A DNA stretch of 64,000 nucleotides from Persicaria tinctoria (GCA_037127255.1 JBANSL010000004.1:85828627-85892626), one strand, 5' to 3'; shown: positions 30,520 to 41,718, counted from the first letter of the stretch. The notes: generated from the sequence alone by a model not told the origin. A program made the numbers and translations.

Positions 30520-33324
30520 ATGGGAGAGGAAACAACTGTGGTGAAGGATCTGGCCAAGCTCGATCCAAACGATCCTTACTTCATCCATCCAAGCGATCAT
30601 CCCGGCCTCGTCCTCGTCACTCCTCCGTTTGTTGGGAAAGGATTTGGAGAATGGCGACGATCTGTCAGGATTGCTTTGTCCGCAAAGAATAAAGTCGGTT
30701 TTGCGAATGGATCAATTCCGAAGCCGGCCAAGGATTCTCCAAATTTCAGGCTATGGGAGAGATGCAACGATATGGTGTTCAGCTGGATCACCAACAGTCT
30801 GAGTCCGGAGATCAAACGCAGCGTGATCTACAACGACACTGCGCAAGCTGTGTGGCGCCAGCTCGAATCCAGATTCAACAAAGTCGGAGGGACACAGCTG
30901 TATTCAATTCGACAGGAATTGGCCATCACAAGGCAAGGTACAAGCTCTTTCCAAGACTATTTCACTAAAATGAAGATATTATGGGACGAATTGGACAGCA
31001 TCAAGAATCTGGCATCATGTTCATGTAGTGGTTGCACCTGCAATTATGTGGCTAAGTTTGATGAATATCACGAGAGGCAGAGAGTTATACGGTTGTTGAT
31101 GGGATTAAATGAGTCCTATACAACTGTTAGAGGTTCTATTTTGCTGATGGAACCCCTGCTAGACATGGATCGAGTCTATTTCTTGCTTACGCAGGAAGAA
31201 AGTCAGAGGGAGAGCAATGGAAGTGCTGGATCTGGTCAAGGAGAAGGAGTTTCGATGCATGCCAAGACGTCAAACTCTGGTTCCAAGCCGACCACTGCTG
31301 GATCCAACAACTCCGGAGCTGGACCTGGGAATTTTGGAAACGCAGGTGCTGGAAAAGGAAATTCGGAAAGGGAGAAAGGGAAATTTGAGAGGAAACCTTT
31401 ATTTTGCACAAATTGCAAAAAGACTAACCACACTATAGATCGTTGCTTCTTTATAATCGGCTTTCCACCAGGTTATACTGAAAATAGAGACAAGAAAGAT
31501 GTTGGAGAAAAGAGATTTGCAGGAAATGTGAACCAAGGTCACAAAGGTGAATTCACCAGTGAGCAAATAGCACATCTAGTCTCTTTGCTGCAGACAACTG
31601 GAGCAGGATCTCGTGGAAAGGAACCAGTGGCTGGCGACTTTGCAGGGTTCTCAGGTACTTCCTTGTCCAAACAAGTCCTTGATGGACGACTTTGGATCGT
31701 TGACAGTGGGGCAAGCGGCCACATGTGCAGCGATCCTAATTTGTTTAAGTCATGCTATAAGCTTTCAAAGCCTTTCACAGTTACTTTGCCGACAGGAGAG
31801 ACCACCTATATCACTTCGGCAGGAACTGTGGAAATTATGCAGGGGCTAACCTTGCATAACACTTTACTTGTACCTGATTTCAGATGTAATCTGATATCAG
31901 TTGGAAAGCTGATTCGGGAACTCAATTGTTTTGTCTTGTTCACTGCGAGTGGTTGCTTTCTACAGGCTCCTTCCATGAAGAGTCCTTTGAAGATTGGTGA
32001 ATTGGTGAGGGATTTATTCCTCCTTGGACACAAGCCTACTGAACAGGTTGCTGCTTATTCTCAAGGCTCTTCAAATAAAGCTTCTAGCATGGTGGATATC
32101 TCAACTTGGCACAAGAGGTTGGGGCATCTTCCATCCAGAAATATGCAGACTATGAAGTTTATTTCCAACAGGAATGACTGTTTAGTAGACCTGAAGTCTT
32201 GTGTGGTATGTGCTAAATCCAGACAGGCACGGTTACCTTTTGCTTTGAGTTCCATAAAAACCAAATTTCCTTTTGAGCTTCTACATGTAGATGTCTGGGG
32301 TCCGTATAAGGTCCCTACCTATGATGGCTGTCGCTATTTCTTGACTATGGTGGATGACTTCACCAGAGTCACTTGGGTACAGCTGCTGCCCAACAAAGCT
32401 ATTGCTTTTACTGCTATGAAGCAGTTTTTTGCCTTGGTTGAAAGGCAGTTTGATAGGAAAATTGTGGCCATTAGAACTGACAATGCCATGGAACTTGGGA
32501 GTGGAAAGGAACATGCTCAGTTCTTACTCAACCATGGCATTGTGCATCAAAGCTCTTGCTCAGCCACCCCTCAGCAGAATGGGGTAGTTGAACGGAAGCA
32601 CAGACATATCCTAGAAGTTGCTAGGAGTCTAATGTTTGAATCAGGGATGCCTAGACGGTTTTGGGGAGAAAGTGTGGTGATGGCTGTGCACATCATCAAT
32701 AGACTTCCCAGCAAATTGCTCAAGCAGTTGTCTCCTTTTGAGAAACTGTATCAGCACCCACCTTCCTTCACTTATTTTAGATGTTTTGGCTGCCTCTGCT
32801 ATGTCTCTACCTTGGCACATGGGCGTGACAAGTTTGCAGCTAGAGCATCACCTTGTGTGCTCCTTGGGTATCCTGGTGGGAAGAGAGGCTATAAGGTCTT
32901 CAACCTTGACACTCAGCAAGTTGTAGTGTCCAGGGATGTGATTTTCCATGAACAAGTGTTCCCTTACTTATCTTCAAATACTGCAGTTGGTGAGTGTCCC
33001 CAGTATGAGTTTCCCTTGCCAGACACCTCTCAGGTAGTTGATGGTGATGCTGGTGTAGATATTGCTGATACTCCATCTCCATCACTAACCCAATCTTCAC
33101 CAACTGTCATTCCATCTGCTATTCCTCCCACTTTGCCTCTCAGACGTTCCTCAAGAGCCCACAACCCACCTTCTTACCTGTCGGATTACACATGCTCCCA
33201 TTGTTCCGTCACAGAGTTCTGTTTCCACACCATCACCTCCACATGTTCTTTTCCTTCTGCTTCAGCACCTACTCTCAGTCATCCTGATCACGAGCCATCT
33301 TCCTTTGCTGAAGCCTGTGAATGA
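30520..33324 (+). CDS. Copia C gag, protease, integrase
   Basis: A single 934-codon frame. Gag starts MGEETTVVKDLAKLDPND and has the UBN2-like core (AVWRQLESRFNKVGGTQLYS). The zinc knuckle reads CTNCKKTNHTIDRC, protease WIVDSGASGHMCSD, the integrase zinc region WHKRLGHLPSRNMQ with CVVCAKSRQ, and the integrase core MVDDFTRVTWVQLL, IRTDNAMELGSG (an Ala-Met variant of DNGxEF) and ATPQQNGVVERKHRHI. It ends in a serine/proline-rich linker before the reverse transcriptase. The frame is intact, but the DNAMEL variant and missing downstream enzymes argue against activity. Confidence 0.9.
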   Translation: MGEETTVVKDLAKLDPNDPYFIHPSDHPGLVLVTPPFVGKGFGEWRRSVRIALSAKNKVGFANGSIPKPAKDSPNFRLWERCNDMVFSWITNSLSPEIKRSVIYNDTAQAVWRQLESRFNKVGGTQLYSIRQELAITRQGTSSFQDYFTKMKILWDELDSIKNLASCSCSGCTCNYVAKFDEYHERQRVIRLLMGLNESYTTVRGSILLMEPLLDMDRVYFLLTQEESQRESNGSAGSGQGEGVSMHAKTSNSGSKPTTAGSNNSGAGPGNFGNAGAGKGNSEREKGKFERKPLFCTNCKKTNHTIDRCFFIIGFPPGYTENRDKKDVGEKRFAGNVNQGHKGEFTSEQIAHLVSLLQTTGAGSRGKEPVAGDFAGFSGTSLSKQVLDGRLWIVDSGASGHMCSDPNLFKSCYKLSKPFTVTLPTGETTYITSAGTVEIMQGLTLHNTLLVPDFRCNLISVGKLIRELNCFVLFTASGCFLQAPSMKSPLKIGELVRDLFLLGHKPTEQVAAYSQGSSNKASSMVDISTWHKRLGHLPSRNMQTMKFISNRNDCLVDLKSCVVCAKSRQARLPFALSSIKTKFPFELLHVDVWGPYKVPTYDGCRYFLTMVDDFTRVTWVQLLPNKAIAFTAMKQFFALVERQFDRKIVAIRTDNAMELGSGKEHAQFLLNHGIVHQSSCSATPQQNGVVERKHRHILEVARSLMFESGMPRRFWGESVVMAVHIINRLPSKLLKQLSPFEKLYQHPPSFTYFRCFGCLCYVSTLAHGRDKFAARASPCVLLGYPGGKRGYKVFNLDTQQVVVSRDVIFHEQVFPYLSSNTAVGECPQYEFPLPDTSQVVDGDAGVDIADTPSPSLTQSSPTVIPSAIPPTLPLRRSSRAHNPPSYLSDYTCSHCSVTEFCFHTITSTCSFPSASAPTLSHPDHEPSSFAEACE

Positions 33325-33340
33325 CAGTTGGTGAAGATTA

Positions 33341-33766
33341 TTGATCTTCACCAATGGTACTTGGGAAATTATTGATCTTCACAAAGCAATGCATGATGAG
33401 TTTAGAGCATTGGATGAGTTTAGAGCATTGGATGCCAATGGTACTTGGGAAATTATTGATCTTCCCAAAGGAAAACGAGCCATAGGCTGCAAGTGGGTGT
33501 ACAAGGTAAAGAGAAAGGCTGACGGTTCCATAGAGCGCTACAAAGCTCGATTAGTTGTTAAAGGGTTCACTCAAAAAGAAGGAGTGGACTACAACGAAAC
33601 ATTCTCTCCAGTAGTCAAAATGACCACTGTCAGGACATTGGTTTCGGTTGCTTTGCAAAGAGATTGGAGAGTTATGCAGTTGGATGTCAACAATGCGTTT
33701 CTCCACGGGCATTTGGACGAGGAGGTGTACATGAAGGTACCTCCAGGACTGTTGGTGGAAAATGAA
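33341..33766 (+). pseudogene. Copia C reverse transcriptase, N-terminal part only
   Basis: Encodes the start of Copia reverse transcriptase ([58 protein letters not shown]) and breaks off before the YVDD box. Just upstream, 33335-33460 is scrambled: GGTACTTGGGAAATTATTGA occurs twice and GAGTTTAGAGCATTGGAT twice. These local duplications shift this part out of the gag-integrase frame. Confidence 0.85.
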
Positions 33767-34785
33767 ATGTCCAATCTCAGAATTTAGAGTAAGAAGATTG
33801 TTTCATTTCATTCATGTGAAAAATATTGATATAACCAAGAAACAAAAAAATCACAAAAGATTAATTAACCTTTTCATGGATGAGTATACACTGAATAGCT
33901 CCAGCCGTGCATCAAGCCTTAATGAACAAATTTTGTAAAGTTGATGAGTTAATTTTTATCTCTGTGTGTAAGAAGAACATTTGAAGAGAATGCTGGATAA
34001 AAATAACAACCAAGAGACACCATGTTCAATGGGTGTGGTTTTACCTGAAGAAGAGTGCAGTAAAGGCATTTAGGAAAATTGGTGATTGGAAGGCTATTTG
34101 GAGATTTTTCGTATTTTAAATTTAGCATGAAATTCATCATACTTCTTTGTGTGGGAATCTTGCAGAATTGTGAAACCCATTAGAACACCATGATCATAAT
34201 TGGGAAATTTTGTTTTGTATAGTTTTTTCTATGAGTATGTTGGATGAGAGCCAGATCGACAAGGCATACAAATATACACATAGTCCAATACTCCTTCAAC
34301 ATCGATCACACATTGAATTTGGAAATTAGGTGTGCGTATGAGCACTTAATCAATGAGGTTGCTACTGGGAGCAACTAGATCCCTGACAGATTTTAAGTGC
34401 TGAGGAGAATGCAAGATCAAAATATACATTTTTAACTCAAGCTACTTCTTCTGAAAGATCAGTCAGGAAGTTGAATGGGAATATATAAAGGTTGTTTGGT
34501 TCAATTATGTTTCATGAAATGAAATGCATTTCAGGTTTGTCTTGCCAAAACTAACTCAGCTGGACTTTTATAATACAAGTACAATATCAGATTATCAACA
34601 TATAGCAAATAGATTTAGCATAAATAAATCTAATTATAAACAACATTAAAAAAAAATATACTCTGTATATGTTGGTTTAGGGGCCAAAAATATATGTTGA
34701 AGGTCTGCAGTAGCAAATAATACCATGTACTTTCGTATCATGTGACGGCCTAGAATCAAGATGTGGGAACGACAACAAGGTATAC
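33767..34785. other. Non-coding; partial copy of the CNL downstream block
   Basis: 33768-34040 matches 8840-9130 and 40975-41130 (for example CCAATCTCAGAATTTAGA at about 33769). From about 34040 to 34785 the sequence is AT-rich and I recognise no gene. The last 100 bp may be intron sequence of the UBP12/13-like relic that follows on the minus strand. Confidence 0.55.
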
Positions 34786-35497
34786 CATAGAACGACTCTT
34801 TTCTCGTTGAGTTGTATTCTACATTGATGCATTCAATGTAGTTCATATGTTGCCCTTCGAATAAATGATGAATAGTGCCTTCCACAACAGTTCCCTGGAG
34901 TTAAACAACACAAATTTGCAAAATATAGAAGGATTCAAGTTTAGGAAGTTCACAAGGTTAATTATCAAAATTCTTTGAGCAGAATATGAAACCTTCATCT
35001 TCTCTTCAAGTTTCTCACAAAGAATCCGATTAAGCTCTTGTACATCATAAGTATCCCACCCAAAGGACTTGGTCAATTCCTTCGTAGCAACACTGCTGTC
35101 GCTATATGTACTGGAGTTTGTAGAACAGGCTCTGCAAAGCTAGCGGAATGCTTGCAGCTGGAATGTCATTCTCAGTTGTTGGCATACGATACACAGCCCG
35201 CACAGAACCTCAAACAGGATTGGAATACTCTTTAACATATATTTAAGATGAGTAATATGGTTGATAAAGGATGCAACTGACCTTTCTGAAGTAGGGAATA
35301 TGAAAAAGAGTTTGGTAAATGGAATTCATGTAACATGCTGCTCCCTAATTCTTAAGGGCAACATACCCAGTCTCCTTCTTTGAATCATAGGACCAACAGT
35401 CAACAATCTTACAAACTGCAACGTCAACCTCAATAACAACAGTATCATTGACCAAGTAGCCTCAAGTGGGATCATATAACTCACTGAGTGGCATAAA
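34786..35497 (-). pseudogene. UBP12/UBP13-like deubiquitinase relic
   Basis: UBP12/13 are plant ubiquitin-specific proteases with an N-terminal MATH domain. Three exon pieces remain. 35497-35282 holds the end of MATH and the catalytic box (KKETGYVALKN then GAACYMNSIYQTLFHIPYF). 35225-34993 holds RAVYRMPTTENDIPAASIP and TKSFGWDTYDVQELNRILC. 34894-34786 holds EGTIHHLFEGQHMNYIEC. Splice-like junctions remain at 35281, 34992 and 34785. Damage includes a stop in the catalytic-box exon where a Gln is usual, a 4-base insertion near 35105, and loss of about six codons after WDTYD. It is a dead internal fragment. Confidence 0.85.
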
Positions 35498-36957
35498 CAA
35501 GAGCACATGCTCTCTCATAGTTGCAATAAATACTAGAGGATAATAATAGCATCACTTTCTAAATGACTATACTCCTACTTGTTTGGGCTTAATTTCCCTC
35601 TTAAAACATCAGTTAAATCATTAACAAAATCAAACATACCCCAGCTTTGAAAACATCAGTTACATCCTCAACAAAATCAAACAGACCAGCAATTGATAAT
35701 AATTATGTCAAGAAACTAGGTTATGTAAGGCCCTAAGTATGTTTGGACCACTCTGGGTTCCGTCGATACAAACCACTCCTTCACAATCATCCACTTCAAG
35801 CAGTTCCAACTACGATTTCAAAAGCTTGGCGGGTATGTGTTCCAGTCATCCAGTTCAAAAGCAGTTCCACCTCACTGATCTGTGTTCCTGGTCTATATAT
35901 AGTTTGGATCCGGGGATCTCAGGATCTCTCAGTACTACTTTTGCAGGGCTGAATATGCACAAACAATAGCCTTCCAACTGACTATAGTCTGATAGTGTGT
36001 CGCGTTTGGACATGATCGATCGAGCCAAGGTGATCGATCTTCATTAGATAAAGGAATTCCTTTCCTCATATTCTTTATTCATGATTTTGAAAGACTCATA
36101 AATCATTAGGAAAAGGACACAATTAAATACACTGAAAATCCAACCAAATCATATACATATTCTACTGATTAATGAATGGTAAGAAATTCCATTTGTTAGT
36201 TATAGTACAGATTACTATGGTTAAGAGGATTATTTATGCTTCAAGAGTTAAAAGTTTTGACCACATGTCCGAGAACTAAATCATCCCCTTTAATCCCATA
36301 AAATAGAATGCAAGTGCAGAAGCATGTACATGACTGAAATACTGGGAGTCTGGTCTGGAACAGTGGGACCAGAGGAGTAACACCATCAATATTGACTGTG
36401 TTATTGGGAACCACCATGGGAGTTCAACCAAACAACATACAAGAAAGATAAATAGAATGCTTCTTAGCTAGAACCATATGACACAATTAAGATTAGATGA
36501 TATTTGCTACAAGAAATAACCACCAAGGTCCAAGGGTGGTGTTTGGCCATGCGATTTTATAAAAACACCGACCATCCAACCTGATTATCGTGTATGATTG
36601 ATGATTATAAGTTTTCCAACTTGTTACAATATGCCCCCAAGAACCAGGTTCCTATTATCACCCCTTGAATTAATGTGGCAGACTCATTCCAGAACAAGCT
36701 TCACCAATAAAGATTCATTCTTGTAGAAACAATAAATGCAAGATATGAAATTCCAATGCAATACTTATCTAAACTCCATTATTCCTCACTTCACTCATGC
36801 TAATCCAACACAAGTTTACCCACTGCACTTAAAATATACCTACAAAGGATGTGAATGTCCAAATGTGAAATACTATAGGCAGTAGTTGCTCAAATATATA
36901 TAAAGGTGTTCCAGTTGCAATTAAAAAACAGTTGAATGCTAATTAAGCAGGATGGAG
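35498..36957. other. Non-coding spacer
   Basis: No gene recognised. At about 35600-35690 a phrase ACATCAGTTA..TC.TCAACAAAATCAAACA is repeated. The region 35730-35970 is open in two forward frames with no motif I know. The rest is AT-rich. Confidence 0.45.
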
Positions 36958-37098
36958 GTGGAAATGGAAATTGAAGAGTACGTTGAAAGGGAAGTTGGGC
37001 GTCATTAAGCACTAGTACTTAGGAGACGATGCTGCGCGCTCTGTCAAAAGGAAGATTGAAGAGATGTACAGTGAACTGCAGGAGATCGAAGGTTGAGA
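36958..37098 (+). pseudogene. FDM/IDN2-like coiled-coil exon relic
   Basis: Across frame breaks one reads a segment like LKGKLGVIKH, then LGDDAARSVKRKIEEMYSEL, the GDD-AA..KKIEEM signature in the coiled coil before the XH domain of FDM/IDN2 proteins. Stops interrupt it (after KH and after QEIEG). The XH exon of this family sits at 5689-5862 on the same strand, more than 31 kb away, with later insertions between. Both could come from one ancestral gene or from separate duplicates. Confidence 0.55.
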
Positions 37099-37889
37099 AT
37101 CTAGAATCAATTAACCGAGCTGAGATTTCATTGTGAAAGAATGAGAGAGTAATGATGAAACCTTTTATGTATTATTACTTTACATGCACCAAATTTTCAT
37201 GAGCATGTCTTGACTCTTGAGAAGCAATTTACATATATGTTTGTTCAGGAATAATCTTTATTTGGAATGAATTCTCCAATATTCAGGTGGTTATTCCAGT
37301 ACGATTGTCCATGTACGTATAGCAATTTACATGTTTGTCCAGGAATAATCTTTATGGATGCAAATCTGGGTGTATAGGATGGATCGAATAAGAGTCCATG
37401 TATGTATATTCTGGCGTTCCCACAAGAACACCATGCCTGAGATTCTATAAAGATGACCAGCTTGAACATTGAAGACTCTAAAAAGATGAAGGCTGCAGGA
37501 AAAAACATTGAATTCGTGTTTCTTTAGTCGGAATCTGAACTTGTTTCTTCATAAACATTGGAGGATGAGCAATCAATTCAATCTTTTTCTAGTCGAATCG
37601 TATTGATCGAGATCCATTTCATATTTACCTTGTTTCATTCAGCAAGATCATAAACCTGGTCTAATCCAAAAATACTTCATCTTATAATGACATTTTGATC
37701 ATCATATATTGTGCTAGCTGCAGTTTTAAAAGGTGACATCGTTTTCGGATAAGAGTGATTCATCCTCTTTCAAGAACTCAAACCCTGAAGAGAAGAACTA
37801 CTTTGTGTGATTTTTCAGCAGCAGACCCTCTAGTAGGAGCTACCAAGAGCCTTGGGAAGCCTTTCTGATTGGGGACGAAAAAATATAAA
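37099..37889. other. Non-coding; part is duplicated at 47600-47900
   Basis: 37445-37640 (ATTGAAGACTCTAAA...TCGAGATCCATTT) recurs at about 47615-47775 with few changes, followed in both places by the CRWN-like exon relic, showing that the two regions are duplicates. No gene is recognised. 37245 and 37335 also share a short repeat (CAGGAATAATCTTTAT). Confidence 0.6.
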
Positions 37890-38943
37890 AGACTTATCTT
37901 CACAACCTTGCTCTTGAGTTCTTCATCAATAGATCTTTTCTTAAAGCCCTGTTTTTTCGCATCTATAGCACAGCTTGGTGCTCATCAATCAGCTTCTGCA
38001 ATTCAGTCTGCAGAAAAGGATTACATATTTCAGAGATGTTAAAGACTTTGCAGGGAACCTTGTACAGCTAAATGACAATTTTTAAAAAAGAGTTGCACTT
38101 GTCTCTACTAAACACATCACAAAATTAATCTCCAGTATTCAAGCTTTGCATCATAAGAATAAATATGTTTTGACAGCTACTACGAAAATTAGTATTAACA
38201 TTTTCTCCGGCATTGAGGTTTTCCTCCCAAACACATAATTCAGTTTCCTTCTTTTCAATTGTCTTTCTGATTGTACCAACTTCCTGCAACAAGACTATGG
38301 TTAGTACAACCCAAGTAGTTGAAAAAAAAAATAAACTTAAAAGATCGTTATCCAAGCAATAGCAACCGGGAGTGAGAGCGAGGGTTGGAGAGGAAGATTA
38401 AACCTTCTCTTTTTCCTTGAGTTTTCTAAGTTTGCTATTTACTTCCTCTTCTGTAAGTCTTTTTCAACTCAGATCTGTGTAATTACCCCAAGTCTATCTT
38501 CTTCTGTGCCTCTTCCAGATCATTTTCTGTCTGCTTAAACCTCCTTTCAACTTCATTATAACTCGTTCCTGGTTGATGATTCGCTGAGACTCTTACAACC
38601 TTTCTTCTCCTTCCCGCCTGTAATTTTTTTTCCCACTCTCGCAAGTCTTCCTTGTGTTTAGACAAAGTAGATTCATGTGCTTCCCTCCTATCAAAAAGCA
38701 ATAGCTTAATTAGTCGTGAATCATTATGCATCATATAGAATCTATCAGATGAGCACTACTAAGTAATTAATTAGGATCAAACTTAGAACAAAATATATTT
38801 TGATAAGCCACATAACGTATGTACTCTGAGTTGAGAAAGATAGGCATGTCCTCTTGAGTGTACTTTCTCGAACATCCAAGTCCTGTTTTTTCCTTTCTAT
38901 ATCTGAAGTCTGAACATCCAAGTCCTGTTTTTTCTCTTCACAC
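37890..38943 (-). pseudogene. CRWN/NMCP1-like nuclear lamina gene relic
   Basis: CRWN (NMCP1/LINC) proteins are long coiled-coil components of the plant nuclear periphery. Exon pieces in order on the minus strand: 38943-38830 (SDIERKKQDLDVRESTLKR), 38690-38490 (REAHESTLSKHKEDLREWEK; KQTENDLEEAQKKIDLG), about 38460-38400 (EEEVNSKLRKLKEKEK), 38283-38130 (TIRKTIEKKETELCVWEENL) and 38010-37890 (LQTELQKLIDEHQAVL; SIDEELKSKVVKI). Spacing suggests intron-containing origin. There are frame breaks and no N- or C-terminal parts. The first exon piece contains a 23-bp direct repeat (GTCCTGTTTTTTC core). The end of this relic is copied at 47790-47930. Confidence 0.8.
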
Positions 38944-39196
38944 AACAACCCTAAACAATAAGCTAGGCTCTAAAGGCATTTAAACATTCAACAACTTTTG
39001 TAGAGCGTGTTGTTACTACCACTTTTCCCACAACAAAGGATTGGTTCCACATAGCGCCAATTTCCTGGATTTTCATCCCAAACATCATCCAAAATGAGTA
39101 GAAACTTTTTCCCGCCTATAATACCCCTTAACTTCTCTTGCAACATCTGCAGACTAAGGTCAAACTTCTTTTTCTCTACTTTAGATGCTATGATTA
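38944..39196 (-). pseudogene. Stray NB-ARC fragment of a CNL gene
   Basis: This 250-bp piece matches R1 18045-18306 closely and covers the region from RNBS-A to past RNBS-B, with the kinase-2 part (KKFLLILDDVWDENPG-like). A six-base loss near 39020 and small frame changes are present. Both borders are abrupt: the CRWN relic at one side, the duplicated block at the other. It looks like a leftover of unequal exchange or a partial duplication within the CNL cluster. Confidence 0.85.
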
Positions 39197-39204
39197 ACTA
39201 ACCT

Positions 39205-39925
39205 TAACTGGAATAAATAGTGGCAAAATGTCTCTTGCAATAAATATAACTTTTTATTTTTTCAATAGCTGGTTCTGAATCAGATCACATATATTCCAGC
39301 TCCAAGAACAAAAGAACAGAAGGATTTTGAGCCCCCCCCCCCCCTAGCTGCTGCTAGTTCAGATGGCCCCCTTCTCTTAATGTTTTCCATTCTTCTTGAA
39401 TTGTTATGTACATCTTTCTCAGTTATGAGTTTATTCTTGTAGGTTTCGATACCTCAATCTTGGGAAAGTACTAAACTCAGATTCAAAATGGTTGATATAG
39501 TCATAAAACAAAAGAGGCAATAGTGTTTCTTAGCAGTATCCGGCTTTGCAGGAGCTCAATTTGTAGCTTAATTGTTGTTTCCGACCCTGAGTATCTTCAT
39601 CAGCCAGTTGGCAGAACTCTTGAATCAGGATCTGCACAATGCCTTTGGGAAAAAAAAAATGGCTAAAAGATTTCTTTTTGGGGTTTGGAACCCGGTCATG
39701 CCGGGAGGCTCATCCCCACGCCTATTTCATTAGTTAAAATGTAGAGTACAATCAAAGGGGGACATTGTATATGCCTAAACCCTTCTACAAAATCAAAATA
39801 CAAAAAATATATAAAAATAAATAAAATTGAATTTAACTATATGCTCTTTCAAAGAGATAAAGTCATAAAGTATACTACGATAAGAATCAAAACTCTTAGA
39901 AATCTCCCATCTCTCTTGTATATCT
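39205..39925. repeat. Duplicated block, copy 2
   Basis: Corresponds to about 6460-7220 of copy 1 and 54540-55230 of copy 3, including the LINE-like tail (39655-39830). It is shorter: it jumps at about 39925 straight into the ARF PB1 exon, losing the ~7300-8600 portion of copy 1. A run of ten C at 39335-39346 replaces the mixed GAGTCCCC sequence of the other copies. Confidence 0.7.
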
Positions 39926-40520
39926 ATAGCAACACCTTGCATTTGCACCTGTTCGCGCATTTGTCAAAATCAGACGCTAAAAACTACCCACCAAAGGGCA
40001 AACTAGATATTCAGAGAATTAGTACAGACAGATTTATCATGTACCTTAGTGCGAGTTCTGGCAGATGACGGAGCACTATATATTCTTGGCAGGCACCTCT
40101 TTCTGAGGTGAATCCAGCGAAGAAACTTGTAGCTCTTCTTTATTGGTTTCTGAACACGAGTCTAATTTCCTAACCTTGTCATCATCTAGTATACCTACTC
40201 CATTAGAGTTATTTGAATATGAAGCCACCTGAAGAGTTGACTGAGTAGCAGAGTTATGATTCAAGTCTATTCCAAACAAGCGACAGGTTGAGGCTGGACC
40301 AACTTTGCTCCCATTCTCGGAGGCTTTATCAAGATCATTACTCAGCTTTGAAGACAAAAGGGACCTGGCAGGGGAAAGGGATTGAACTGACAATACTGCA
40401 CCGTATTCAACTGAATCTGCAAACAGTTTGAAAGAACCATTAGCATGAGGTGATGGTGACCATATCCTGTCCGGCGGGTTCTGTGTTAGCTCATGGTTGA
40501 CCGTTACCAGTGCCTTCATT
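39926..40520 (-). pseudogene. Auxin response factor (ARF) C-terminal relic, copy 2
   Basis: The exon at about 40520-40063 encodes the ARF middle region (NGSFKLFADSVEYGAVLSVQ; GPASTCRLFGIDLNHNSATQ), ending near the donor before the PB1 exon. The PB1 exon itself is cut after its first few codons at about 39930, where the duplicated block begins. B3 and auxin-response domains are absent. ARFs are transcription factors that bind auxin-response elements and pair with Aux/IAA repressors through PB1. Without B3 and PB1 this copy cannot work. A fuller copy lies at 56298-57085. Confidence 0.85.
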
Positions 40521-40734
40521 GCAAAATTAATGGGAAAGAAATAATAATGTTATTTGGAAACCCAATGTCAAGTAAAAGATAACAGCAGAGTCAACAAGTC
40601 GTCATGTACCAGAAACAGATATTTCGTTAGGCCTGGACCTCTTGCTCTTTAGTGTTGTTGAAGGAGTCGGATTAGCAGGAATGGACGGAACAAATTGGTC
40701 GAAGCTAACCTCATCATTTCAGGCATTCACCATA

Positions 40735-40836
40735 GGCTGCCTGGTGTTACAAAGAAGAAGCCTTCCTTGTTGGTGCTTTTCCCGGGGCTGCCTGGTGTTA
40801 CAAAGAAGAAGCCTTCCTTGTTGGTGCTTTTCCCGT
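40735..40836. repeat. Exact 51-bp tandem duplication
   Basis: The unit beginning GGCTGCCTGGTGTTACAAAG occurs at 40735 and 40786 without visible differences. Copy 1 of the block has a single unit at about 8650, so the doubling is specific to copy 2. The open frames across it just read the repeat. Confidence 0.85.
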
Positions 40837-41394
40837 TACCTCGAAACATCAGCAACAAGATACAAATAAGGCTGTGAGCAACAATGCAGGGCTCAACATG
40901 TGAACACCCAGCAGTGCATACTCCAAATGCCTTCATTACAGCTGAGACCAAAAAGCAGTTATCATAGCAAGAAAATCAAATGACCAATCTCAGAATTTAG
41001 ACTTGAAGATTGTTTCATTTCATTCATGTGAAAAATACTGATATAAAAAAGAAGAAAAACAAATCACAAGATTGACATTTTCATGGATGAATAGGTGAAT
41101 ACATTGAATAAGTCCAGCTGAGCATCAATTAATAGCATTTGATTTGGAAAAAGAGGATGAAGTTGCAAAGGGAGAGCCAATATTCGAAAGCACCCACTCT
41201 TTTACAGAGGTCCTCCAGCAGGGTGCACACCCTCTTTTTCTGTTTGCCTCTTCTTCATTGCTTGATTCATTTGCGGATTCGACTTGATTTGTTCTCCACC
41301 TACACGAGTATTCATCAATTATCATGCATATATGGATCTCATAAGTGAAGTCAAAGCAGAAACAAGAGGAAGAGGAAGAATAATTGCTTGCAAA

Positions 41395-41718
41395 TTACCC
41401 TGACACGGTGATGTGTATGTCAGTGTCTATGTCAGTGAGGTGGCGGATGAGAGGCCAATCCTCTCCCGTTCCTCTTTCGCATCTCCTTTTCAATTCCTCT
41501 GAGCAATCCTCAATTCTAAGGTATTCGAGAGAGGTGAGTTTGGGAAACCAAACAGGGAGTGATCTCAATTTCTCACATCCGGAAATATGTAGATCTCGCA
41601 AGGAGGTGAGATGTTGGATTCCGTCGGGTAATTGCTCCCTTTCTCCCATTCCCCAAAGATTTAAATCTTGAAGGGATGAAGAAAGAGAAATCCAAGGGAG
41701 ATCATCCACCCACTTTGC
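41395..41718 (-). pseudogene. R2 exon 2: C-terminal LRR exon
   Basis: The exon starts after acceptor GTACAG in phase 0 and encodes 107 residues with three leucine-rich units (HLTSLRDLHISGC; LTSLEYLRIEDC) to a stop at 41395. It is open and closely similar to the R1 and R3 exons; two codons (of the GCG AGG type) before KWVDD are missing compared with R1. It is listed as pseudogene only because exon 1 of R2 carries a frameshift. Confidence 0.8.

Larger units (their letters stand above)
30176..33766 (+). mobile_element. Copia retrotransposon C, 3'-truncated
   Basis: A 5' LTR (30176-30426, TGTTGG to CCAACA) is followed by a tRNA-Met primer-binding site (30427-30438) and a long gag-pol frame. The element stops abruptly inside reverse transcriptase at about 33766, where sequence of the CNL downstream block takes over. 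The second half of reverse transcriptase, RNase H and the 3' LTR are missing, so no target duplication can be tested. Confidence 0.85.
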
